The notes below the pieces were generated by a model, which saw only the letters and a list, made by a program, of their open reading frames with translations, was not told the DNA's origin and made no database searches. This document shows positions 52,890 through 64,000 of a stretch of 64,000 nt of DNA, one piece after another; the first letter of the stretch is position 1, and every line of letters starts with the position of its first letter. Origin of the DNA: Trichoplax sp. H2 (lineage: Eukaryota; Placozoa; Uniplacotomia; Trichoplacea). The stretch is taken from positions 992,001 through 1,056,000 of the forward strand of contig NOWV01000003.1 of the NCBI GenBank assembly GCA_003344405.1. Reading direction: 5' to 3'. A program made the position numbers and the translations under genes.

Positions 52890-55800
52890 CTAGTTCTGGC
52901 TATTGCTGTTATTAAACCTTTCAAGCCTTCTTCGTCGACACATGGTAGCTTCGTCATCAAGATCAGCTGTCTCCTTATTCAAAGGCTTACTTGGGTTACC
53001 ATCGTTATTATTATCTGCACCTTGGACAGAAGTATCCTCACTTGCCTCATTACCAGTAGCTGATGAGTTTCTATGTAATGAGAAATACAGTAGCATGGGG
53101 TTAAAAACCATCGTCACTTGTCAAATATTTGTATAAACAGTATATAAACGCTTACTTCGATATGTAGTTGTCAATACGCTCACTGACAGATTCTAGCATG
53201 CCTCTGATGAAATTTAAATCTTGACGAATATCTTTTAAAGTCACCGGATCGTTATTATTGTTACCTACAAGGAAAATTTTTTACTTTGATTACTAATCAT
53301 TCATGAAATAAGTCGAGCTAAACAAATATCATTCTAGGCCAAGATCTGTACCAAGGAAATAGGAGGGCAAAGGTGGAGGGGGAGGAATCGGAAAAGGAAT
53401 ATTTCCTTGGGTCCCGGAAAAGAAAAATGGTGGCACCTGTTAAATGTATATAAATTTAAGAGTTTAAAAGGATGTAGCGAAAATTGTCGATTGTACGTGT
53501 GTATCAGTAATATGGACCATATCGTATTTTGATTGGTTCTACCCGTATACATGCTAATGTTCATAATATAATAAGAAAATCATTTACATTTGCAGCGTTA
53601 TTCCTATTATTAGCTGTATCAGCAGCCGCAGAGCCATCGACATTGTCAGTCCGTCCTTCTGATGGAGCTTGAGGAGCATTTGGACCCTGTCCCATGAAAG
53701 GTGGTAAAAAATTTGGCCACCGCGGTTGTTGATTGTTTCCATTTTGAGGATCTTGTTGATTTTGGTTAGCTAGAAACATACAAGAGCAAACACAATAAGG
53801 GATATATTCCAGATAATTTAATGTTAATAATGAACAAAACTGGGAGATTTAAGATTAGATAAAGTAACCCAACGTTAAATACTTGTACTAGAAAAGATAC
53901 ATTACCGTCGAAAAGAGCACCCCAAAATTGCGGAGGTGGCACATTAGGCGGAGCTGTTTGGACAATACAAGACCACGTCACAATTTGATATGTTTATACT
54001 CTTATTCAGGAAGTTATTCTAACTCAAATGATCCCTAAAACGCTAACCTTGTTGATCTTGCTGATTTTGTTGCTGATTTTGTTGCTGATTTTGTTGAACA
54101 TTTTCTTCTGCCTGAGGCTGCTGTACCTCCGGCTGTTGCATAGTTGCCCGTAAAATATTCATACGACATGTTGGGCAAGTCTGCTGGCGCTGAAACCAGG
54201 ATCTTAGACAACTTATGTGGAAAACATGGTTACATGGTAATCTTTTACAGTCTGTCGTCATTTCTTCTCTACAGATTATACAAACATTATCCATATTTGC
54301 CAACTCCTCCGGAGTAACATCAGGACATCTAGATTGCGGCAAATTATACCATATAAATTAATGTTATGATCTACAATTAGCTATAAATTTTGTATAAATC
54401 AGAAAAATGAATATGACAAATAACGAAGACAAGTTTACGCCTACCGAGTCATAACGCTTGTAATAGCTCGTCGAGAAGAAATAATATCATGTAATGATTT
54501 CTTAAATGACCTGTCCATGATATAAATTCGAACTCTCAGTAACCGCATATTCAATCGCTAATGCGTAGACGAATGCTTGATGATAAAAAATTTAAGACTA
54601 ACCTTAAGGCCAAGTACAAAGGCCTAATAGCAAAGAGTGGAAAAGCATGAATTTTTACCATAACAATAAAGAATAAAGAGTACAGTGCTGCGCGAATAAA
54701 ATCTGGTAATGATAAAAAAATAAAAAATGTATTAATGTAACAATCTATCAGCATTAGCGCCTCAGACTCTTCAGGCAATAACAAAAATTCTTGATTTCAG
54801 AAAATTGATCCCTATCTTACTTGTAACGAGTTCGGTGTATAAAATATATATTGCTTTATTTTCCCATGGACTTTCGTGTTGTAAATCAATAACATGTAAC
54901 AAGTACTTCATAGCAATTGTGATAACCAAAGCTAGCAAAATGGCATACTGATAAAACCAGAGTAAAAATCAATCGCTGATTATATCTGTTCATTAATGTG
55001 TAAACCATTTAATATTATATGAAATTCCAACCTCAAATCCAAATACAATTTGAACCGATGCACCATTTTGTACTGTGGCATGATAAGCATTACGTATAAA
55101 ATAAATATCTGTAGCTCCAAGACAAATCACGAGAGCTAAGAAAAGAGTTGCATCTTTAGTATAAAATTTAACATTGCATATTCTAAGTATGCTTCTTCTG
55201 CGAACGTATTATCGATATGAAAATGTACTGTACACTTCGTCCGTACAGAATAAATATTGCAAAAATAGTATGGAAGTTGAATATGATTTCCATAGATTAG
55301 CACTTACAAATCATTCTTAGGTGAAAAAGGGCAGAAATTGCAGGACTACGCTCCATCTGCAGAAGATAAAGAATGATTATACTTTACCCCAATAATGACA
55401 ACATATAGTATTAGATTAGAATAATTCACTTTAAATAAAAGTACAGTAAAATTTAATTTGTACCGTCATAACATAGCAGCACGAAGCAACTTACGTAATC
55501 AACGCGATCTTCACCCAACCAATGGAAAGTCTTAACAAACAGTAGTAAGGTAAAGTTGGCTACAAAAAGTGGATTAAAGTCTTCTCGAAATACAGTGAAT
55601 GCTAAACATGTTTCAGTAATGGCAAACCATGACCTTTCGTATAAATGCTAGAAAATGAAGTGTATCGAACATTAAGATAAAGTAAGGTTAGCAACTGACC
55701 TAGTACCATGAAGTGGAAGGACAGTATTATAATTAATCATTATAACCCTAACTAGAAAATAAGACTGCATTAAAACAGTATAATACGTTTACCGTAGATA

Positions 55801-56558
55801 AAGTATAAGATATACTGTATTTTGAAGTATTATACGCATATCCATCAAGATCATAAATCAATAACATTAAATTGATAACGCAATTTCATTAAGGTGCACA
55901 ATTCAGTTGTTAAGCATTAAAAAGTCATTTACTTAGTTGCATAAATACATATCGCAGTATTTTATCAGTATAGTATATATCGTTATAACTCAACTATTTT
56001 TTCGCAATGATGAATACAAGACATGTAAAAGTCATTAAATATACGTACCTCGATTTCGGAGGCTCTTAATGTTGAAAAGAATATTAATCTTGCAATTTTA
56101 GCCAATAAGATAGCAATAACGAACGCCTGAGCGTACAAGACCTAAAGTTTCCAAAAATTAAAACTGACTTTAGTCTTAATCAAAACAAGTTGATTAAATT
56201 ATGAAAGAGTTCGATATCTACCAAAGTTTAAAGCAGTAATACGACATTTTATTATTATTAGAATATCCACAATAACTCATGAGTTAACGTTTACGAGGTG
56301 ATGATATGGAAACAAGTATAAAATTTTGCAATTCATATTGGAATATTACAACTAGCAAGGCTTCAAGGTTACATCCATTCAATGTATTAAAGTATTACTG
56401 AAAATAGATAATTAATACAATATACATACAGCCATGCAGACATTGGATTTGGTAACATAGACAACAGTTGGATAGAATTGTTGCTTAAGGTAATAAGCGT
56501 GTCCTATCGTAGCACACGTTGCAGCCAATGTAGACGTTGCCAGTAATGTTGTTCTCAT
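52890..56558 (-). CDS. SYVN1: ERAD E3 ubiquitin ligase synoviolin/HRD1
   Basis: Endoplasmic-reticulum multi-spanning RING ligase that ubiquitinates misfolded proteins. Start ATG 56558-56556, stop TAG 52892-52890. Fourteen exons: 56430-56558, 56049-56141, 55495-55647, 55308-55356, 55032-55153, 54821-54947, 54603-54702, 54445-54510, 54048-54328, 53906-53953, 53588-53769, 53352-53436, 53156-53264, 52890-53070; 1725 nt, 574 aa (human 617). The N-terminal membrane domain is conserved (HAYYLKQQFYPTVVYVTKS, SWFAITETCLAFTVFRED, NGASVQIVFGFEYAILL, HAFPLFAIRPLYLALR). The RING-H2 domain follows: CIICREEM, LPCNHVFHISCLRSWFQRQQ, CPTC. Then comes an Asn/Gln-rich run (QQNQQQNQQQNQQDQQ), a Pro-rich linker (IPFPIPPPPPLP), a helix resembling the HAF-H region of HRD1 (TLKDIRQDLNFIRGMLESV) and a C-terminal RRRRLERF. 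Confidence 0.97.
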
Positions 56559-58711
56559 CTTTCAAATTTAGTTGTTGTAGTTGATAAGATGTAAAATTGG
56601 TTTGAATTAAGACTACAAATGTAACATAATAAAAGCAAGGACTCAGTTAGCTGAAAGTTTAACTTTTCTGTTCCTTTACGATGTTTTTATATACCCAAAA
56701 GTTCTATACAATGAAATCTGGATGTACCATCCATTAATTATTATTAAAGGCTCTTTAATCTGAACGTGTTGTAATATTTTGTGTGTCTTATTAAATCCTA
56801 TACATTACTGATTAAATAACGTGAACTACGTAGAGGATATGGCGTAGACAGTACTTATTGACGCTGCATCACTCAACTATACTGTATATTAAAATGAATC
56901 CATATAAAATCAATAAATGAAGATAATTGAAAACTACGACTGCTTTATATGCGAAGTACAGGACATCACGTACTCGAATAGTTTAATTCAGATTAAGAAG
57001 AGTTTTCCTACTGTAAATAAAGCCTAAAACTGTTCTCAGGTATTATAGAGAGAATTCCACACATAATGCTGAGAGATGAACTACTAAACCGTTCATTCTA
57101 AATGTACTCGTATGTTTTATGTTATATATATAATAATATGAACGATGTATCATCATCCGGTGTTATACGATCAATGGGTTAGCATCAGACGTACAGTACT
57201 GTACTGTATATATACGCGTCTATAATATTTACAGTCAAGACTTCATGTTAGTTCTTGATGATACAATACTGTTCAAAACAGTAGATCGTCTACAGTATGG
57301 TAGAGGAGTGGAGGATCATCTCTACGTGCAATCTATACTACCGATAGCGATAAAACATGATTCCATTGCAATACGACATAAAATGAGATTTTGGGCAGAA
57401 TTTGTCATTCTCCAATAACCTGTACAAATTGGCAGCCCAATTTTAATTTACAATATTCGCATCAAGTCTATTTCGCTATTCGATATAACCTATTTACCAG
57501 TTATAAGTGCTTTGAACTTTACTGGTATCTTTAGGTATTCCGATAAGACGAGTCAATTAATAAACGAATTGGATTGAAAATGATCAGCACATTTCCTGGA
57601 TATGTTCCAAATTATAATGAAAGGAAACCATTCTTGTCTTCATGGTTCTCCTGACTTGCCAACCTCAACACTAAACAGTGTTGACGGATAATACGAAATA
57701 CTGTACAGTAGTTCTTGAATTCTTTTAGTGAATGTACTCCTACTGTACACTGTACACTGTACAGTAGCTATCTTTTAGCCTATCCATAGTCATACAGTAG
57801 TACAGTACGCTACTGTTTGTTTTAGTAATCCATGGCTATACTGTACCGTACAGTACAGTACATACAGTACTGTAGTCACTGGTAATACAGTACAGTACTT
57901 TGTTTAAATGACACACTGTACTGTAGTGAAGCCGTGAAGGTAACTTGTACTGTACAGTGTACAGTACGTGTACAGTATAGTGTACTGTACTGTACAGTGT
58001 AGTACTGTACTGTACAGTATACTGTACTGTAACACTGTACGGTACAGTCAATCCGGCTTGAGCAAACACTGCCAAACAGGCGCAATCACAATCTGACCCG
58101 TGATTACGTGGCACCTCCTGATTGTCCACTCGACGTATGGTCCGCTCAGTCATGACCTGCTCAATCATACCGTTACCCCATTGAGCAGTCACGGTTCAGT
58201 GCTTATTGACTAACTACACCATGGATAGACCACTAGAAAAAAGACACCAATGCTCGACGATGACTTTACCAGGACAGTTGTACGCCAAGACGCTTGGCTG
58301 AGAGTCACCTTTCAAGTGCACACGTGCACACTGCAATACTGTAGTACACAGTCTCTCAGTGCAACAGAAGTTAGGATAGTAAATAAATAATAAGTCAACT
58401 TCGTGCACACACCGTAGCCACCCAAAGTAGCACAACACGACACGGTAGGCCTGCGGTACGGTTCGGTACGTTTCGGTACGGTATGGGTAGCTGTTTACTG
58501 TTGACTGTGACGCCGATGGAGCACTGTCAACAGTTTGAGTTGCAAGTCAAATAGCCTAGCGGTCAATAGCTTAGCCATGGTATTTATACGGCATTAAACA
58601 GCAGTGTTATAGTACATACAGCAGTTTCCGTTACGGTTGAAGCAGAAAATCGCGCAGAAGATCGCCCTATTTCCATCTAGTACAAGAGTAGATACTAGGG
58701 CAAGCAATAAC
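56559..58711. promoter_or_regulatory. Divergent promoter region SYVN1 / TMEM120
   Basis: 2.15 kb between divergent start codons. Palindrome words occur from 57190 and become dense at 57700-58050. The part nearest TMEM120 (58080-58640) is GC-richer than the rest, with GTACGGTTCGGTACG-like words near 58455. No further gene recognised; frames at 57836-58438 overlap the array or have no resemblance. Confidence 0.6.
57700..58050. repeat. TGTAC/GTACA palindrome array (SYVN1/TMEM120)
   Basis: Dense array including TACTGTACACTGTACAC and CTGTACTGTACAGTG words in alternating orientation. A smaller patch lies at 57190-57210. The array is about 660 bases from the TMEM120 start codon. Confidence 0.85.
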
Positions 58712-61700
58712 ATGGCTGTCGAATTAAATAGTGTTACCCAGATCAGCGAAGAATTTCAAGATCTAACCAAAGAGTTCGCTCGTTTAGAGGTGCGCTTGAA
58801 AGTGGGCATGACATCGTCTATACGAAATCACAACTTGTTCATTGACTAGATAATGATAATTCACCAATGAAATGATAATGTAGAATAATAGAATACGCGT
58901 AGATGACTAGGAATTGATGATCAGCTATCTGCTAGTTCCAAAACTGTTATCGATAATCCTTGATTAGGACGATCAATATGTTGAATACACCAAGAAGGCT
59001 GAAGATCTCCACAACGTCCAAGGCAAATGCAAGCATGTTATTGATCATCAAAACAAGCGATTAAGAACGATACAATCATCCATGAGAAAGTAAGTTGTAT
59101 TTCTATTACTGCACACTACAGTACGTGCATATTAATGAATTATATGTGTAGGCTGATAGTGGATCTTCATCGGTTTAGCCTAGTTACAGTAACTTGTATG
59201 ATAGTGATTATACAAAGTTGGAACATTTTCAACCAGTAGCATACATACTCGTCAATCAATGAGGTAAAAGTCCTATATATAGAGATTTCATTGCCACTAA
59301 GCGGACCTACAGGACTAATGTAATCGTGAAGTAATCACCTGTAGTAAAGCCGGTGATATTGTACGCGTATGTCAATTATTCAGCTATTTAGCAATATAAT
59401 GAGCATTACAGTACTGAAATTTACTTCTTGGAATCTGCATATTTTGACAAGTGTGATTAGTAGCTCTTGTTTTTCCATGACAACTGTATCAAAATTTATC
59501 TTGCTAAATAATTAAATTATTAGGCTGCAAAAAAATGATCTATCTCCGGAAGAAAGAAACATTTGCGATAAAATTAAATCTGATATTAAAGAAAGGCAGC
59601 AAAAACTTTCCGAGATACAATTAAATTTGCCAAAAACAAACAGGTATAATCCACTGTGAATGGACCGCAGAAAGATCACGCATTACTGCTACTGTAGAAT
59701 GACTGATATACAGTACTACTGTTTTGACTGCGACGATTTGATTGTCCTTCTGCAAAACACAATATTATACCTCCTATTAATAATAATATAATTATGAATT
59801 CATTAGTTTGCTACTGAGATTGATATTGGGCCAGGTTAACTTGACACTACTTAGTGAAACAGAAAGGTACGTATACAATTTCAAATGACAACTTGACTTA
59901 ACCTAGTTAGCATTCAACTCTTTTGTTGAACAGCTACAATCTTAAACTACCATTCAATTAAATAATCACTAATTTAAATATTTTCTACGAGTGTTTACAG
60001 ATTATACAACAATTTATTACACTTACTAGGTTCAAATAAAATTACCTCATAAACGTGATTATTTCATGTATTAAATCATCCAATCCATAATACTATTTTT
60101 TTAGGTTCGACTATAAAGATGAATATGAAACATTCAAATTAAACATTACCACGTTATCGTTGGCCTTAACTTGTATCAACCTACTAGTTAGTAACGTGTA
60201 CGTAAGCTTCTTTGTACCTAATTTCATGCAAACTACTATTCGTATATGATATTAAAGAACGATAATATTGCCAATTGAACTATTTTGTAACATTAGTAAA
60301 TGGAAAAATTGCATATATAGGGCTGCCTACTATTGTTAGAGAATAATTAATTTAGTATTCCTAATTTTAGTATCTTTTCTAAAATACTAAAGCCATAATT
60401 TTCTGGTATCTAGTATCCTGGATCATTTATTTCATTTTGTATTGGTTTGGTACTATTGCACAGTCACTATCAGGGAGCATATTTTACGTCTTAACGGCTC
60501 AAGGTAAAGTTTTTAGTTTTTACAATGACACAGATGGTGCATGTTTTTGGCTGGACATGCGCCTAAACGAATGAGTCTGTCTTCAAGTGTTACATAAATG
60601 TACATGGCGTTGTTTAGATTTTTTATAAAAGCGATTGGAGGAACTACATATATTTTACATTTTTAGGATTCACTCAGTAGATGAATTTTAGTCACACTAT
60701 GCAACGCATGGTATAAAAATTGTGGCCTAAACGTTGTTCTCAATGATTCATAAACCTTACGTTTATTCGTATATTCGTAGATAATTTTATAACATTCGCT
60801 CAATATTCTTTGTCGTTGTATATTATATATAGAATCAAAGGATGGTGGATTATTCATCATTACTTTTCTGCAATTTTATCATGTATTCTTTTAGTAAGGT
60901 AAGTAAATTGCAATCGTTATTAACATATACGTATAATCTTACGCTACTGGCGTAAATCTGAATTATAACCTCGACTAAATGTAGAAATAAGACGTGAGTT
61001 AATACACACGGATATCAGAACTATCCTTTCTGTAAAATACGGCAAACTATATTTGTTTGTTCATGTAGCGGGTATCAACAATATTAACTATAACTCATTT
61101 ATATTTAATTTTTTTCTCGACAGCCCGATTAATCAACGTTACTACGCCTTCAGAGAAACGTTTAATTATTCATCATTGTTTCAAGGTCTATCTTACATAT
61201 AATTCATGCTCAAATAAATTTTAACTAAAAATATAACATGAAATATATGAAAACAATGAACATATTCAAATCAAGCCATACACTTTGTACCGCTAGGCTT
61301 CGTACAAGTACTCCAGTATTATTATCAACGAGGCTGTTTGTATCGTCTAAAGACTCTCGGTGAAACAGAAAAAATGGTCGTCACTGGTGGTATGATTTAT
61401 TTGGAATGTTTACAAAATACTATGAGATCAGTTCTAATGATTACGATGCTCAATCGGTCAATTACTGCTCGAAGATTTTAAAACTCTGATTTCTTCATTT
61501 AATCGATAATATTAATAAATTTTCTAGAGGGCTTTCGTGCGTTCATGTGGCGTGGATTGAGCTTCTTACTCCCCTTTCTGTTTACTGTTTACGTTAGTGA
61601 CATAACTTCACATTCAAAAAGGTTTAATTTAGTTTAAATTGTTACTGACTTATTTTAATCTTATATATTTCAGGCTTTCCAGCTTTACTGCGCTTATACG

Positions 61701-61990
61701 TTATATAACATAGCAATTAAGCAAGATTGTTACGAATGGCAGGTTCATACCAACTAATATATTTAATACCAAATATACAAAAAGTATACATGTACATCGT
61801 ATAGATTAGCGTTAGTAACCGAGTGACGTCATTTGAAGGTCTAAAATATCATAACTAACCTAACCTAACTTCATTTCAGTTTCCAGCCTTAAGTATATTA
61901 TTCTTCGTCTTGGCATTTGGTAATATAATTACTACTCTTGGAGTTATCAACAACAAACTTAGACGAAGGCCTCCTTCAAAAACCGATTAA
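58712..61990 (+). CDS. TMEM120: TMEM120 family membrane protein
   Basis: Twelve exons: 58712-58789, 58968-59089, 59524-59643, 59807-59866, 60105-60197, 60414-60503, 60833-60898, 61124-61185, 61297-61389, 61528-61592, 61674-61742, 61880-61990; 1029 nt, 342 aa, the same length as human TMEM120A/B. A cytosolic N-terminal coiled coil (residues 1-105) is followed by a six-helix membrane domain with family motifs [60 protein letters not shown] and [14 protein letters not shown], and a short basic tail. The conserved Trp in the IKGWW loop, which binds coenzyme A in structures of human TMEM120A, is present. Proposed roles for the family are a fatty-acid/CoA-linked enzyme-like protein in ER or nuclear membrane and, disputed, a mechanosensitive channel. 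One ancestral gene here replaces the vertebrate A/B pair, as far as this window shows. AATAAA at 62549-62554. Confidence 0.95.
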
Positions 61991-62987
61991 TATCAAAATC
62001 TAAACAGCTTCTTAGCATCACAATGTTGTTACAGTTAGCAGTCGATTCCATTTAACTGCATAAAATTCTACGAATATAATGGTTTAGCGATTTTGGCGAT
62101 ATTGTTACCGGGTAATTAGCTAAGATCACCGACAACACTACCTAGTGTGATCCACACTAATTGCCGTGATTAGTGTAATGTACTACTTTCACTTTTTATT
62201 ATATTTTATATGCAGTTTGCAACAACCGTGGGTTCTTTTGCATAAACATACTCAGCATGCGCGTGATTTAACATAATTAGAAATATGAGATTGCTACTAC
62301 TAAAATCATGTTTGTATTCTTATCCCTGCAAATATGGATACTTCAATAATTAATAGTTACATAATTTAAAGCACAAATACGCTAAGATGATTATTGCCAA
62401 TCTTTTTATTATTTAAATGAACTTTTCTTTAATTATAATTATGTAAATTAAATGATTAGTTAATTGTAGTATAGCAAAGTATAAAATTTTATATTTATTT
62501 TGCATTTTCTTGTTTGATATGTCGACTATATCTACTTAGAGATAGTGTAATAAAATATGGCAAGGACTTTATCGCTTGAATGATTAACAAGAAAAATCTT
62601 TCATATACTGAATAACATTTGATTAAAAGAGTGATTTTGTACGTTATACAATTTTATATCAGGGAGGCTTATAAGTGCTTTCATAAAAGTGAGATGCGTG
62701 TGCCTCTAAAGATTGTATTGCACATAGTGTGGTAATAACAACCGCATGTAATTTATATTTAGTGTAAAAGATAAGAAATATTGCAAATGAGTAAATTATA
62801 TGCAGAGCTTTAGCCCAGTCGAGATGCATATAGGTACCAGAATAATCCATACGCACTTACTATGCAATGATAAAATACAAAGATAAAGTATACGCTCTCC
62901 AGTCAATGAAAAATTTATCAACTGATACTTGTAAATTCTTGATACCTATTGTGTACATTACTAAACAAGTCCATATGTATACTGATA
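61991..62987. other. Convergent TMEM120/TPR-gene intergenic region
   Basis: One kilobase between 3' ends. AT-rich; no palindrome array. A short hairpin, ACACTAAT/ATTAGTGT with a 7-base loop, lies at 62154-62176. Otherwise nothing recognised. Confidence 0.5.
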
Positions 62988-64000
62988 TTAGATTGCACAA
63001 GAGTCTTGATACAACTGCATGGCTTCTTCAGTGTAAGGATGAGAACTTCCTAATAAAGTGTCGAATAAATTAGCGGCAGTCCTAAATTGATATTCGGCAC
63101 GCTGGTGCATATTTGTGCTTTGATAAAAGCATGCTAAGTTAAATCGAGCAATGGCAGCATGAATATTCGGAGTGTCGCCGTAGTAATCCCCAAGGATAGA
63201 CAATACAACGGAATAAATCGCTTCTGCACTATCTTTTTGTAAATCGGCATATGCTAAAGCTATATTATTGAGTATGCCTACCGAAGAAGGAGATTTAGAC
63301 CTTAATACATAAATCCACTTAATCTTGATAATGGAAAGTAAGCATGTACAATACAGTACTATATAAACTACCGCTACAAAAATTCATAGTGCAACATCGT
63401 GATATTATATACGTTATATACAGTTAAAAAATTAATAGATAGTCTTCTATTCGCCATAATTCGGTTCGACTTAGTTCTTAATAGGACTATTACCTGCGGT
63501 CCGCGGATGAATAATGCCAAATTTTTTACAGGTTACTGCTAAATCTTCTATATAGAATGTCAAGGCTTCTCGATAGCTATTTTGTTTATAAGATAGCTGA
63601 CCAAACTAGAATTTTATTAACAAAGAATCGAAAATAAATTTTATATTATCTGGTATCCGTGATTTCCATTTATTTTATTAACATAAAGAATGTAAAGATT
63701 TGTCAGAAAATATTTTATTACTGTCGGCAAATGCAGTATATAATATAAACGTTTAATACCAGGTGTTAGTACATACCACACTTAATATAGATGTCACATA
63801 CGGATGATCAGAGCCTAAGAAATCCGTCGCTACTTCCAGGGCTCTGAAAATTACGCGTTTACTTTCCAGTAAATTTTTTTGAGTGCTTAAAACAGATCTA
63901 CAATGGCCAAGAAATTGTTGATGGAATTACTACGTATATAATTAGTAAGTATACGTACGCATATTGCTTGCAATGACCTACCCAAATCCCAAAAGACCCC
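62988..64000 (-). CDS. Tetratricopeptide (kinesin-light-chain-like) repeat protein, 3' part
   Basis: Stop TAA 62990-62988; the gene runs off the window. Exons read 5' to 3': 63777-63897 (ATDFLGSDHPYVTSILSV), 63494-63605 (FGQLSYKQNSYREALTFYIE ... FGIIHPRTA) and a last exon from about 63300 or 63367 to 62988 (SPSSVGILNNIALAYADLQK, AAIARFNLACFYQSTNMHQR, AEYQFRTAANLFDTLLGSSH). Spacing of Leu/Ala/Tyr and the repeated HPxT...LNNIA pattern are those of 42-residue TPR units of the kinesin-light-chain/NPHP3 type, so a protein-protein interaction role is likely. Which family member it is cannot be decided. The acceptor of the last exon is unresolved: 63300 has the better TPR reading but wrong phase, while 63367 keeps phase but adds 22 unconserved residues. 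Confidence 0.7.

Overview
This 64 kb window is AT-rich, intron-rich animal DNA. Genes are close together, most introns are 80-600 bases with GT...AG ends, and the proteins are those of a metazoan or close relative (GGNBP2, SRF, INO80E, PRKRIP1, USP30, SYVN1/HRD1, TMEM120, 14-3-3 epsilon, PP1). High protein conservation in a small-intron genome suggests an early-branching animal such as a placozoan. That is an inference; nothing here fixes the species.

Layout. 14-3-3 epsilon-like (+, first exon missing) runs to 3438. A gene-poor stretch with hairpins and a possible receptor remnant follows. GGNBP2 (-, 7224-11161) and FTSJ3/SPB1 (+, 13861-19485) are head to head. USP30 (+, 21456-25881) converges on a PP1 catalytic subunit (-, 28951-34083). 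PP1 is head to head with PRKRIP1 (+, 36478-38851), which converges on INO80E (-, 39829-42767). INO80E is head to head with SRF (+, 44304-46431). SRF lies tail to tail with a divergent SRF-like paralogue (-, 46987-48794). After a 4 kb gap come SYVN1/HRD1 (-, 52890-56558), head to head with TMEM120 (+, 58712-61990), and the 3' part of a TPR protein (-, 62988 to the window edge). For nine complete multi-exon genes I rebuilt exon chains whose phases match at every junction and whose summed length is a multiple of three.

The genes are mostly housekeeping and signalling functions (rRNA methylation, splicing-associated factor, chromatin remodelling, ER-associated degradation, mitochondrial deubiquitination, Ser/Thr phosphatase) and form no pathway. 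What links them is a repeated arrangement: dense arrays of a pentamer (TGTAC on one strand, GTACA on the other) that flips orientation and so builds nested palindromes such as GTACTGTACAGTAC. Arrays lie in every divergent promoter region and upstream of USP30 and 14-3-3, and are missing from the convergent (3'-3') intergenic regions. All three assembly gaps lie in these arrays and are flanked by duplicated contig ends, so the tandem copies there are probably assembly artefacts.

Other highlights are a 99-bp tandem duplication in GGNBP2 that gives two copies of one internal exon which cannot be spliced together in frame, a GC-AG intron in USP30, and the tail-to-tail SRF pair.
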